Assembly: GCA_958295665.1 (NCBI GenBank)
Contig: OY282558.1
Location: 112,706,838 to 112,770,837 of the forward strand
Source: Tipula vernalis
Lineage: Eukaryota; Arthropoda; Insecta; Diptera; Tipulidae
DNA length: 64,000 nucleotides
Direction of reading: 5' to 3'
Both the position numbers and the translations under genes were made by a program. Shown one piece after another: positions 22,892 through 33,700 of this stretch; within the stretch, counting starts at the first letter, position 1, and each line of letters opens with the position of its first letter. The notes under the pieces were generated by a model. The model was not told the DNA's origin and did no database searches. It saw only the letters and a list, made by a program, of their open reading frames with translations.

Positions 22892-24020
22892 TTAATGGTT
22901 TTTCGCGCCATATGTAACAGAATTTAGTCCAATTTAAAGGTTAAAACAAATATTTTTAAAAATCGAAGTTTTTTTTTTAAATTAAATTTTCTTTTTTCCA
23001 GAATTTACACACGAATGTGAATATTTAGGTCAGCAGCCGCTGGCTACTGATCTTATTGCTTTCCTATGGTGGGGTACATTTCCGAAACTTAAAAGAAACA
23101 AAATCCACAAGGCTTATATTCTAAAAAATTAAAATAAAAATTAGTCGCACTTGGCTTTGCTTCGGCAGATGATTTAAGTTCCCAAGCTCTTCTGTAAATT
23201 CTACAAAAGACTAAAATTAAATTTTGAAAACAAAATTAAGCAATATTCAAAGTGAAAGATACAAAAGTCAAAGCTTGGCTAGTCAAATATTGAAATTCCA
23301 ACAAAATTTTTGGTGATTATTCCTTTCTGGATTTTGGTTATTTTGTTTGAGCATATTTTCGTACTGTTTTCATACTGTTTTCATCTAATTTTTGGGGTAT
23401 TCATCATTTCTAATATTTGGACGTTAGCATCAGTACCAGTCTTCCTATTACTTCCACCTATCTCGATGAATAACTTAAAGAAATCAACGCATAAAATTGT
23501 TGCGTAAGAAACAGCAATTTTATATATTTTCAAAATGTTCGTGATATTGCTCCAAAACCTGCTGAGTTTTACATCGCTTCTAAACGTAATTGTGTAAATC
23601 AATTTAAGTGATTATTGTGAGTATTTTCCTTAAGACCACTTTGTGCACAGGTGTCATCGGTCGCCACTAAATAATGTCAAATCAATAGGGAGGCGTACAG
23701 ATCGCTGTTTATTCGTCTATTGTAAGTGTGGCTGTTGACACATAACCAACAATAGAAATTTTATGTCTGTACATTCCACTAAGGTCGTCATCTGAAGTTT
23801 ATACGACATATACCAAATTTTCAACTTGTATGACAACGTGCTGATACTTGGTGATTTGATATTGCTGAGAATGAAAGTGATTAAAGCAGTTCTTCCAACA
23901 CTTGCTTGTATACATCTCAGTTTTAAGGATGGATGTGACCCAGATGGCAGTTCTTCAAACTTTCTTAAACAATTCTGCAATGATAAGGCTTAGCATTTAT
24001 CAATTTTATTTAATAGTTCA
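22892..24020. other. Stretch without a supported gene
   Basis: Open frames at 23310-23507 (hydrophobic, plus) and 23717-23980 (minus) have no identifiable motif and partly overlap other frames. The last few hundred bases may be the decayed 5' part of the retrotransposon fragment that follows. Confidence 0.4.
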
Positions 24021-24024
24021 CTTT

Positions 24025-24850
24025 TGAACGGTGTGTTTCCACTTGTCGCCGTTATTTAAATCAAGTAAAGTATCTAACTACAGGGCTATTTCATTATTGT
24101 CGGCAATTCCTAAATTTTTTGAGTCGACTGTTTGTGATTATATTTTTTCGGCCTTAAGTCTCTTTTAGTAGATTAGCAACATGGTTTTCTTCATGGCGTT
24201 CTTCTGTATCACACTTAGTAGAATTTATGAAACCCGCAACAGACGTGATTGACCAGTAAGGTATTTGATTCAATAAATCCATATCGTTCTACAAAAATTA
24301 AAATTACTTGGTATTAACGATAATTTGATGAAATGGATTGAGTCATTCCTTACTGGGCGGGTGCAGTGTGTAAAAATTAATAATAGTTTATCTTATAGTT
24401 GCCTAATATATGCCGATGACCTAAAAATATTTTCTCCTACTCGAAATTGATGTGATGCAGACCAGTAACAAAGGGATGTCTAAGAACAATTTGTTATAAA
24501 TAAATGTAGCAAAGTGGAAAATGATTACTTCTAATCTTTCTTTAAACTTTCCGAATAAAAATTTGACACGTGAATATGAAATAAATGATCTTGGAGTTAC
24601 ATTTGTATCAACCTTACCATTTAATCGTCACTTCAATTTGATGATCAATCTTGCGTTATGCGTATGGTCTTCCTTTTATATTGTATTGATCACATAAGTA
24701 GAGTTGAGTCAGTACAAAAATTTGTTCTAATTTTTTATGCAAGGGAAACAGGTGAATTTGACAACCGATTACCGTGGTGGGAAAATATTAGGAATCTATC
24801 TCCATATGTTGAAAGATGTTATCCATTAATTTTTCGGGAAAGCCATTAGC
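24025..24850 (+). pseudogene. Jockey-like RT remnant with the GxPQGS block deleted
   Basis: Across frames I read LSPLFKSSKVSNYRAISLLS then AIPKFFESTV (RT start); LLGINDNLMKWIESFLTGR then VQCVKINNS (mid-RT); IYADDLKIFSP (catalytic Y-x-D-D); EINDLGVTFVSTLPFNRHF (downstream thumb-like block); and VESVQKFVLIFYARE then LSPYVERC (C-terminal region of Jockey-clade ORF2). Stops and frameshifts are frequent. Between VKINNSLSYS and IYADD the expected GVPQGSxxGPLLF segment is absent, so a deletion of roughly 70-120 bases is inferred. No ends were found. It may belong to the same family as the element split at 57/63 kb. Confidence 0.8.
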
Positions 24851-25700
24851 CCATTAATAATTAGTTCGCGTTATATTGCGTTTAATTCGTTAGAGTAATT
24901 TTCCATTGGGATACTGTTTCCTATTAGTTATTCGGAGATACTCTACAATCGTATGTTTATATGGTGATGTTTTGTGAATTATAGTATTTGACAGGTATTT
25001 CGAAATATTTTTAGAAATGGTTCAACGTTTGCTGATATTTATATCCAAAAATTAAATGATTTTTTTACATTCTTTGTGTATGCTGTTAATGAAATTTGGA
25101 AACTATCTAATTGTGTATTTACGAGGACATGCCTTTCATCATGGTACTACATATGTGTTCGATACATTATTGCAACTAAACGAAATTAATCATTCACTCT
25201 AGAGCACTAGTTTTACAGTTCGCCACAAGCTGCTCAAACGTCGGCCCCTGATATGATCAATCACTTGGAATAGTTGTATATATTCTATTACGAGTAATGA
25301 CCAAGTTATGACAAAAACAAAATGTTTGCTCATACTTTACTTGGTTCGTTTTTAAAACTACATTTTTAGGTTTAATATTCTTTCTGAATTTGTCATAGTT
25401 CCTTTAGAAAATAGGTATAAAAAAATTTATTTATCATAGTTTATCGAAATATTCGCAAAAAATATAAAATGTCTTGTATGATATATATATTTGCCATAAA
25501 TAGTTCCAAAATATTTCAAATTTTCGTTGAAATTAACTCAAATTGTATAATTAAAGGGAAATTAAAATTAGTTCTCTAAGCTAACGGCATTGTTTTTCTG
25601 TTTTTAATTTATTATTAAAAAATTTTTCAGTAAGAGCGCGATTAATGGTGGAAATGGCGAAAATAAATAGTTCAACAAGGTAGCTCTGACATTTGTTTTT
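24851..25700. other. Non-coding stretch
   Basis: No gene was recognised. tttttaatttattattaaaa occurs near 25601 and again near 25695, the second copy forming part of a perfect palindrome. Confidence 0.4.
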
Positions 25701-25703
25701 AAT

Positions 25704-25741
25704 TTATTATTAAAATTATTGTACAATAATTTTAATAATAA
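25704..25741. repeat. Perfect 38-bp palindrome, no spacer
   Basis: The sequence ttattattaaaattattgt is followed directly by its exact reverse complement (centre between 25722 and 25723). Arms are 19 bp. It is A/T-rich, so chance is less remote than for a mixed sequence, but a spacerless perfect palindrome of this size is uncommon. It could be an insertion scar or cruciform site. Confidence 0.9.
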
Positions 25742-25815
25742 TATCTAGTTTTGATTTATTAATAATATAATAATAGAGCGTTAACGTATAATTCAACCGC
25801 ATATTAAATATTTTT

Positions 25816-26169
25816 AATGAAGTTTCAAACGAAGCAACGGGAATACCACCTGTTGATACAGAAAAGGCGAATTGTAATAAAAATGATGAGTGTCCATCAT
25901 ATGAATTCAAAGGTAAATAACTATGGTATGAGCAACATTTCACATCTAATTGCAACTAAAGTATATTTTTTAGAGTATTACGAAGTTTTAACTGAAACAA
26001 CTAGTCCAGCAGAAAATGATAAACTGAATGAAAATGATAAATTGGATTAGGACGAATTTACTGGTAAATATTTTTAAATAAATGTTTACGTAATGATTTA
26101 ATTTAATATTTTTGTATACAAATCAAGATTTTGTGGATAGTGGACCGGAATATATTCCTGATGCACAAT
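25816..26169 (+). pseudogene. Three short exons of an acidic N-terminal domain (copy 2 of the multi-copy family, probable)
   Basis: Two segments with fly-like splice signals, 25913-25973 (61 bp; GTAAAT to TTTTTAG) and 26064-26127 (64 bp; GTAAAT to ATCAAG), separate exons that join in one frame: NEATGIPPVDTEK to SYEFK, then EYYEVLTETTSPAENDKLNE, then DEFT joined to DFVDSGPEYIPDAQ. The last exon ends at a further possible donor (26170). One in-frame TAG lies just before DEFT. The acidic leader with SGPEYIP is compatible with the N terminus of the family whose C-terminal part lies at 29330-30330, but the link is inference. Confidence 0.5.
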
Positions 26170-26357
26170 GTACGTATTTTTAATTCCAAAAATAAAAATA
26201 ATAGTAAGAGTAAAGTTAGCGTAAATTATGGTTTTATTTTGGTTAAGTTGATATTATTCGATATTATTTCATTATCAAAAAACCAGTGCAGCAGAAGTAA
26301 CGTTCGTATATCACACTATTCAACATGCACACAGCTTTAATTCGGCAAATTGCAGCA

Positions 26358-26371
26358 GTGCTTTATTTTAA
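26358..26371. repeat. Target-site duplication of the Penelope-like element, left copy
   Basis: gtgctttattttaa here is identical to 28175-28188. Fourteen bases is within the variable range reported for Penelope insertions. Confidence 0.85.
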
Positions 26372-26377
26372 TTTAAT

Positions 26378-26411
<34 letters not shown>

Positions 26412-26433
26412 TAAGCGGCTAGTATAAATTTAA

Positions 26434-26567
26434 CTCTTTATATTGGTTCATTCAACATGTTGTTCTAGCCATACATTAAAAAAACATTGTTATTTATTTC
26501 TAAATAACAATTTTTATTATTGCACAATATTTCAGGCTAAATGCCCATCTTCAGGTGTACTAAAATT
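26434..26567 (-). repeat. Left Penelope terminal repeat, inverted
   Basis: This is the reverse complement of 28049-28175. The only differences I see are a 7-base segment (atttagc on the minus strand) present here and missing on the right, and one A/T substitution in the gttatttag/gttaattag segment. It overlaps the first codons of the open frame. Confidence 0.9.
26509..26567 (-). ncRNA. Hammerhead-ribozyme-like core, left repeat
   Basis: On the minus strand the order is CTGAAGA (26554-26548, fits CUGANGA), a short helix TGGGC-ATTTA-GCCT, GAAA (26533-26530), a small hairpin attgtgcaat, then ATAATAA, with flanking AATTTT and AAAATT able to pair as stem I. Hammerheads are known in Penelope terminal repeats. 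The stem II base next to the core is not a perfect pair and the bases closing stem I do not pair well, so activity is uncertain. Confidence 0.4.
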
Positions 26568-27305
26568 CACCCTCAATACATGAAAATAAATTTAGCCACA
26601 TCATTTGCAAGAAGAGTTCTCACCCTCTCGGACCCAGAATTCTACAATAGTAACATTGACACAATTAACAGAATATTACACAAAAATAATTTTCCTGAGA
26701 GAATAATTAAAAAAGCCATTTACATGGCCAAATCAAACAATAACAATAATTCGAATTCTAACCAACCAATACAAGCAGAAAATATACGATATGGTAGTCT
26801 CACTTACATACCACATTTAACAGAAAAAATTATTAAGATTATTAAACCTAATGACGAAAATAATATATATGAATATAAAATAGGCTTAAAAATTCCAAAT
26901 AAACTAAAAACATCATTCTCAAAACTTAAAGATAAAGTACCAATAGACCAACAGCATGACGTAGTATACGAAATTCCATGTTATTGTGGAAAAAAATATA
27001 TTGGTCAAACCAAACAAAAATTAAGAGCTAGAGTTCAAAAACATCAGAGGGATATTAGATGTAACAACAAACACACAGCACTATCCACCCATGCAATTGA
27101 CAATGCACATAATTTTGATTTTAATAAAATCAAAATTGTTCACAGAGAAAAGAATCTGAAGAATAGATTGATATTAGAATCAGCAGAAATTTCCTCTAAT
27201 TTAAGAAATAATATAAATTTTAAAACGGACACTAACAATCTGAATTATGAATTTAAAAAAACAATAAAAATTTTTAATAATAAAAAACGAAAACAAAATT
27301 TGTAA
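26541..27305 (+). CDS. Penelope-like protein, C-terminal part with GIY-YIG endonuclease
   Basis: The 254-residue frame starts at an ATG inside the left terminal repeat, so its first ~12 residues are repeat-derived and the true Penelope reading frame would enter from upstream. HPQYMKINLATSFARRVLTL with NNFPERIIKKAI (residues ~10-60) matches the linker after the RT in Penelope proteins. VVYEIPCYCGKKYIGQTKQ with KLRARVQKHQ (~140-172) is a GIY-YIG nuclease: YEI and YIG stand for the two namesake strands, R in LRARV is the expected catalytic arginine and E in ILESAEI the metal-binding acid. The C-x-C and following His residues fit the zinc-finger-like insertion of Penelope nucleases. The C terminus is rich in Asn/Lys. 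Without an RT it cannot be autonomous. Confidence 0.9.
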   Translation: MPIFRCTKIHPQYMKINLATSFARRVLTLSDPEFYNSNIDTINRILHKNNFPERIIKKAIYMAKSNNNNNSNSNQPIQAENIRYGSLTYIPHLTEKIIKIIKPNDENNIYEYKIGLKIPNKLKTSFSKLKDKVPIDQQHDVVYEIPCYCGKKYIGQTKQKLRARVQKHQRDIRCNNKHTALSTHAIDNAHNFDFNKIKIVHREKNLKNRLILESAEISSNLRNNINFKTDTNNLNYEFKKTIKIFNNKKRKQNL

Positions 27306-28048
27306 AATTGGCCCGCCATCTATGAATTTTTATTTAAATTTCATACGTTAAACAAAGTTAATCTAATTATAAATTATCCTAGACACTCTCGATCACCTAT
27401 AATAAAAGATTTTAAACAATACAAATAATAAGTTTGTACATTGACCAATTATTGATCAACATTGATTTTGGTCTTCACTGTGTGTATGTAAATGAATTTA
27501 ACAAAGAAGAGAGAATGAGTGAGTTAAGTAATACATGATTTTTTGGCCCAATAAATTTTGGACACATAAAATTGTGTGACATATAATTTTAACTTATGTA
27601 CATAGAATTTTGATGTAGTAGTAAACGCGGAATTATTGGTATTTTTATATGTATAACTATGTTTAAGAAAATATTTTTACAAAAAAATTTTATTTAACTA
27701 AGGACAACCAACGAGCCATCATCATAAAAAATTTTTGAAATTTTAAAAAATTTTAAAATGTTTTAAAGTTTTTATAATTATTTATATTGTTCTATTGTAG
27801 AATTGTATATTTAAGTTATGAATAAAATTATTGTGATGTCCTTGATAATAAATAAAAATTTTTTCAATACAATCATCAAATATAAAGATTATAACTGGAG
27901 TTACAACAGTTTATGAATGTAAGCCTTTATTAATGCTTGTTATTAATCTTTAAATTAATCGTTTTAAGTTTATTATTTTTTTAAAAAAATTTTTTACATA
28001 AGTTATCTAATTAAGTTTTAATTTATTTTATTTAAATGTTAATTTTAG

Positions 28049-28100
28049 AATTTTAGTACACCTGAAGATGGGCCTGAAATATTGTGCAATAATAAAAATT
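28049..28100 (+). ncRNA. Hammerhead-ribozyme-like core, right repeat, stem II deleted
   Basis: CTGAAGA (28062-28068) and GAAA (28076-28079) are retained, as is the hairpin tattgtgcaata, but the 7-base loss relative to the left repeat leaves only tgggcct between the two core boxes, too little for a proper stem II. If this was a ribozyme it is probably inactive on this side. Confidence 0.35.
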
Positions 28101-28175
28101 GTTAATTAGAAATAAATAACAATGTTTTTTTAATGTATGGCTAGAACAACATGTTGAATGAACCAATATAAAGAG
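28049..28175 (+). repeat. Right Penelope terminal repeat
   Basis: It begins aattttagtacacctgaaga and ends gaaccaatataaagag, in the same orientation as the open frame. Within it, attgtta-attag-aaataaataacaat forms a further inverted repeat. Confidence 0.9.
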
Positions 28176-28188
28176 TGCTTTATTTTAA
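28175..28188. repeat. Target-site duplication of the Penelope-like element, right copy
   Basis: Identical to 26358-26371. hAT-like coding continues directly after it. Confidence 0.85.
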
Positions 28189-29329
28189 ACGATATTTCAA
28201 GATTCAATAGTAGCATACGATTTTACTTGTGGTCGTGGACGAACAAAATGTTCCAAAATTGTAACAAACGTATTGGCCAAGGTATGTCAAAATCGAATTA
28301 TTGAGGATATAAATTCGTCCAATATTGTGTATTCAATCGCAATCGTTACTTTTTAAAGTATAACGGCGTTAAAACACAAATTTTAAACTTATTTGAAACT
28401 CCCAAGCTGGTTTAAACCCGAAAAGCCGTCAGCCAAAGCATCTTCACAGAACTAAGGGAAGTAAATCCGAATCTAGTTACTGTTGGATGCCTTTGTTTCG
28501 TATGATCAAATGGTGTAGAAAAGGTATTTAATTGTCTTTGGTTCCAGCTATTGATCTGCTTTATAAAAATGTTGAGCCAATAAAATCATTTTTCAATTCT
28601 ACATCATCTCCATCTGCATTTCTCTTGGAATTTTTAAATAATGAATTAGCCGAAGCTTATTTAGAATTGTTATCAAACATTGGAACCATTTTACAAAAAG
28701 TCATATTAAAGTTGGAAGAAAGTGGGCCAGTAGTTATTGAAATGTTTGTTCTGCTACAAACCATAAGAAGTTCATTGAATTCAAACTCGCAGGAAGAATT
28801 TTATGGCAGTATAGCCACATAAGCACTAGCAAAATGTAGCAATATTTCAAACAAAAAAAAAATATTTAACAAACGGGCCTCAACATTTTTAAAAGTATTG
28901 ATTGAATACATAGAGAAACGTTTCGATTTCAACAACAACCAATACCAAACCCTTCGATTTTTTAAACTCGAAGAAAATTCTACATTTCAAGATCTACTAA
29001 ATGTTTCAAAAGCGTTCCCTATTGATAATGTCAAAGAGGTTAATTTGTTTGAGGAATTCACATTCTGTAAAGAGTTGATTCCAAAAATTCAAAATTTAAC
29101 TTTTGAAGAAAAATGGAAGAAATTTTTACTGTCGTTTAGTCCCCAATGCAATGTGTGAACGAATGTTTAGCTAAATGTTCCAAGCTTGGAAACCTGAAAG
29201 AACTCGACCTTTCCTCAAAACTATAGAGGCGGAAATTTTGGTAAAGCATAATTTTAATTTGACATGCAAAGAATTTTACAAATTTGTCATTCAGAATTAT
29301 TGAAATGGTAGCATCTTCTCAGAAAGTTA

Positions 29330-30335
29330 AATCCACATCAAAAAAAACTACAATAGAAAAAAAACGATCGGATGTAAAAAACGCAATACTTTTTGCCGAA
29401 ACCAGAGAATATTAAGGATGAAAATGTAAGAATCTGTAAGACGATATTTTTGGATACTTTTGGTAAGCATATTTATCTCTTAATCCTTTGAACGAAGATA
29501 TTAATATTTTCTAATATTTTTAGGTATAAATCGGCAGTGGATTGTGATAATTTTTGTAAAATTGGAAGACATTGACTGCTGACATGCTTGAAAATTATCA
29601 TAGAAAAATCACAACCGTTCAAGATAAAACAATACAATCTGTGAAAGATCCCATTAATTTGTTCCCCGATAGATTGTATCCCCGAAATAGCTTTAATATT
29701 TCGTTTCTTGAAGAAGGAAGCTAAACATGCATGCCAATTGAAACATGAGGATAAGAAATCTACAATAGAAAGTTATGGTAGACTTCTGACAGTCGTTTTT
29801 GACTCAAAAAAAATGTTGACTTGCCTAAATGCAAAAATATCGACATTCTACCACAAAAGAAATTTCCAATGAAACGCATTGCCTAAAGAGGGCCAAGCAA
29901 AGTAGTAAGCTGCCTTTATAAATTTATTGAATCAGAAGTTCGTAAAAATAACCACCTAGAGTACTTAACGAAAGGCCATACGCAAATTGAAGGCGATTCG
30001 ATAAATTCAACCATAGAAAAGAGAAAGCAACTTAGAGATGTCATGGTATGACAATCCAATTTTTATATATCAAAATTGAAAGAATTTCAAGTTTCAAAAT
30101 TCAAATGTAATAAATATTAATTATAAAATGGATTGGAATGAGAACCAACAACAAATGGTGCTGGTTAATTAAAGTAAATCTAGAGGAAGAAAACCAGCCA
30201 AAAATCCCGAAGTGTCTAAGCTAAGCGTTTCATTCCAAATCTAAATTACGATAAACCTTTGCCGATATCATCAGCGAAGTGAATTTACCGTTTTCGGAAG
30301 CAATGCCAACCAATGATGAGGACGAATGATAATGT
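29330..30335 (+). pseudogene. Copy 2 of the multi-copy family, C-terminal two thirds, broken
   Basis: Across frames: KKRSDVKNAILFAETREY; VRICKTIFLDTFG spliced to INRQW across a 61-bp intron (29463-29523, GTAAGC to TTTTTAG); KTIQSVKDPINLFPDRLYP; LLTVVFDSKKMLTCLNAKIS with TFYHKR; YKFIESEVRKN; and YLTKGHTQIEGDSINSTIEK. GHTQIEGDSINSTIE corresponds to GHT-x-NEADSTPSTIE of the copy at 22.5 kb, and CKTIFLDTFGIN to the FLASLNI block there. The fDxxKxL-then-FYxRxx block is a further feature I associate with this family. Stops, frameshifts and at least one internal deletion are present. The family is not named and its function is unknown to me. Confidence 0.65.
29463..29523 (+). other. Predicted 61-bp intron in family copy 2
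   Basis: It begins GTAAGC and ends with a T-rich tract and TTTTTAG. Removal joins FLDTF to GINRQW in one frame, matching the continuous block in copy 1. Its length is the same as the 61-bp intron inferred at 25913-25973. Confidence 0.6.
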
Positions 30336-30738
30336 GGCTAACTATAAAACAAATAAAATTTTTCTCTACCAAATGAAGCTTTATTTTTTTTTATTTTTAT
30401 TACTATGCAAATGAATTGTGATGTAAAGTGATTAATTTTTTTATATTATTTTGAAAATAATCGCTGTTTTCTTATAATTCATACCAAATTAATTTATTTA
30501 ACTTGATTAACTTGATTTGTTCACTTCTAATATGTGAATTTTTATATTACTTATAAACTAGGATTTTATCAAATTTTATAGGAAATGGTCGAATTTTAAT
30601 AATACCGACAATACTATTTACATTGATATATTATCTTGTAAGCTTTCGCTAAATACAAATCTTTGAGTGATTATATTTTCAAAGATAATTGAAAAAAGTG
30701 TCTTCTGTAAAGTTGATGTTTTCAACTTGTCATAGTAT
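30336..30738. other. Non-coding stretch between nested region and Tigger-like element
   Basis: Nothing was recognised. Confidence 0.4.
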
Positions 30739-30740
30739 TA

Positions 30741-33700
30741 CAGTGAAACTTCCAAAGACGACCACCCCTCGAAAAAGATCACCTCTAGAAAATACCATTT
30801 TATTGTAAAATAACTTCTCTATATTTAGTAAAATCGTCTCTCTTAAAGATCAACTCCCCGACCTAACCGTGACCAGTATTTTTTCGTGCATTGGTGAAGA
30901 AATACTGTCCTCGAACACGACCATATTAAATAGTAAAGTATTTCGTTTCTCGAGAAATTTTATTTCATTACTTTCGGGAATTCTTGTTTCTCGAGAAATG
31001 TGTTCGTACTGGTTCGTACTGGGACAATGTGTTTATACAAAATCATTATCGTTGCGTATAACTTGTGGATGCCCGAAATTAAGTCACTGGAATTAAACTC
31101 GTAAATAAAATGGAATTAAAGTCACAAAATTTGTTTCAAGTTGGATGGGCTTTAATTTGAATTAAAATCGGAAAATATTCATAAAAAATGAAATTAAACT
31201 CGTAAAAAAGTTAGTTTCTGTCTGAGTTAAATTCCGTAATTTTCCGAGCTTAGTTCCATTTTTTTTTTGCGTAATAAACTAGAAATATTTCGTAGCCTCT
31301 AACCAGAGGATGCAAATTCGATTAAGGTTAACCGAATAATTAATGTTGCACGATTGAAAAATGTCGGCTTACATTGACCTTATTTAAATCTAGATTTACT
31401 TTTGCTCGAAATTTTATCTGAACAATGATTGGCTGCTTTTTAACATTTTGGTGAATCTAAAATATTCATCGCTATTCATTGTCGTCGTGCATATTATCTT
31501 TAAAACTCTTTGATATTCTCAATTGTTAGTCCGTCTCCACTCTGGTTTTGGGGCTTTGTTTAGCTCGTTTATTGTATTAGTTCGATTGGTATGCATATGC
31601 AAGTAACTTGTATTCTTTGGATGTTTGGCAATTTATATTCCTCAACTGAGTTTAGCTTAGGGACAGATTTTGACAACCGTGTATTGTTCATTTAATGGCA
31701 TTTGTCATTATGGGATCCAAACAAGAATTTGGATGATTTTAGTTCTGGTACAAACTATCAAGTTGTCGTAAAATATGAATTTTGTTTCAATTTTGAAATC
31801 AATTTTCTTTTAAGTTCATGTTTAGTCGATACTAAATTTGAAGTAAAAACTTAAAATTATTCAAATCGAAGTCGAATTAATGGAAAAATGAAGTGGAAGT
31901 AATTTATCTCGTAAACAAGGCCGTTTAGGTGCATTTTTCACTAACCCTATAGAGAGTGGTCTGGATTTTTTTTTTTGCTAAAAAGCGCTAAAAAATTCCA
32001 CTCCACTCACATCTGCCGAACCCCCTTATGGTCGGGCCCTAAGAGAGAATAGAGAGGGCTTTGGATCATAATTTTGAAACTTTTTTGAATTTCGAAATAT
32101 TGTGAATCAATGTCAAAGCAACAAAATTCTTTGTTTACTCTTTGGCCTGTACTTCAATTAAAAATTAATGAAATGTTTCTTCGTCAGGAAACTTGAAATA
32201 AATTAATGCAATTAAAGTATTTTTTCGATAAAATTTTAGTAATTTAAAAAATACAAAACTTCCCTTGATTTACCGAGATTACTCGAGAAAAAATTTCAAA
32301 ACTTTTGAATTCTCAAGAAATGAAATTCGACGGGAAACAAAATTCTCGCTTTCTCGGGAAATTGCAATCTCTATTGTACAAGTGTATATCTGCATAATCT
32401 GTTGGTTAATCAGGGCAGGTTATATACACATTTATTTTTTTTATGTAAATTGATAAACGGTATAATGCACATTTGAATTTTGTGCCACACAGTGCGTATT
32501 TTTCCGATTGTTTAAGTGAATATCTGATTTGTAAGTTTAGTGTTCAATTATCATTTGAACATTTAAATGTCAAAATTAGAAATCATTTTGATGATTTTTT
32601 TTTCCTTTTAGCATATATGTAGTGGTAAAAATGAAATTTTTGAAATTAGGACAAGAATAAAAGTAATCAAAGATGCTGCACATGGCATGTCACAAAGAAA
32701 ATTGGTTGAAATATATGCGGTTTTGGTAAAACACAAATTGTGTAAGATGCGGCACTCATTTCAATCGATTAAATAAATAATAAATTAAACTTTGGCATGG
32801 TGATAGGGCGCACGAGAAAAAATGTGCCGGTTAGTGGGCCGATACTAAAAGAAAAAGTCATTCTGTTTGTGAAAACTTTAAGAAAAAGGCAAATTTTGTA
32901 GCTATAGTGGCTCAATAAAGTTTGCGCTAGAAACCATATTGTGTTTAGAGCCTTAAGTGGGGTGCATCTGTGGGTATTAAGTTGAAAGTTATGAACCAAA
33001 AGACATCTGTAATCTCGATGAAAGCGGTCTCTTTTATAGAGAGTTACCTACTAAATCATTTGTCGCTAAAGGAACAAATGCAAGCAGCGAATCACCAAAT
33101 TAGTTCGGCTTATATAAAGGAAGCACGGCAAAACGTCAGCGAAAAATTGTTGAAAAATGTTTTGCTAAATGTAGTTTGGTAGGATCGAGTTCCAATATCG
33201 ACATAAACTTAAATGAAAATGAAGAACTACGAAATGATGTAATCTCTATCGGTAATTACGCAAATTTGGAATTCGATTTTTGAATCGACGTTGAATTAGA
33301 TCTTGAATATCCACCCTGGAAGAACAATGAATGACTGGGAGGCCGAACTATTAAATACGGATCAAATTTATTGTGGAACAATTAATGGCAGGAAAATCGA
33401 TGAAGACTGCTATGAATAAGAGCTTTTAATTTAGGGAATGGACAGTTGTTAAACCAGTTTTTATGAGTGTGAACGAATTCTACAAATAGAAATCATAAAG
33501 CATAAGGACAAGTTCATCAAAGCAAACTACTTTTTCAGACCCGAACGGGTAGAATTTCATTTAAATTTTTTAACTGCTCGTATTTTATGAATTTGACTGT
33601 TTAATTTATTTTATCATAAACTTTTTATTTATTTATAGTTTTATCTAAAAATTTAACTGTTATTTTTATGTGATAATAGAAACAAATGTATATCCTGTGA

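Larger units (their letters stand above)
26372..28174 (+). mobile_element. Penelope-like element, 5'-truncated, with inverted terminal repeats
   Basis: The element is bounded by identical 14-bp direct repeats and carries ~130-bp inverted terminal repeats (26434-26567 and 28049-28175). Inside is a 254-codon open frame that covers only the region after the reverse transcriptase plus the GIY-YIG endonuclease; the RT is missing. A 62-base AT-rich extension including a long poly-T run (26382-26409) lies between the left duplication and the left repeat. Penelope copies with inverted LTR-like repeats and 5' truncation are known from Drosophila virilis. Near-identity of the repeats and an intact ORF indicate recent insertion. 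Confidence 0.9.
26280..29310 (+). pseudogene. hAT-like transposase split by a Penelope-like element
   Basis: Left of the Penelope insertion I read AAEVTFVYHTIQHAHSFNSA then NCSSALF. Right of it (from 28189) follow DSIVAYDFTCGRGRTKCSK then IVTNVLAK, with a possible donor GTATGT after it. Then ELREVNPNLVTVGCLC; SLVPAIDLLYKNVEPIKSFF with LLEFLNNELAEAYLELLSN; and at the end PNAMCERMFS, AWKPERTRPFLKTIEAEI and CKEFYKFVIQ, the hAT C-terminal dimerisation block. The order fits the ZBED-like hAT transposases common in insects. The segment between VGCLC and the PAI block (containing T-R-W in relatives) is deleted, and stops and frameshifts occur throughout. Termini were not identified. Confidence 0.7.

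Noticed and set aside
30930..32370. Inverted ctcgagaaa motifs as TIRs of a separate transposon
   Set aside because: The motif is itself near-palindromic (tttctcgagaaa), so inverted matches are expected, and no duplication or coding content supports a separate element.
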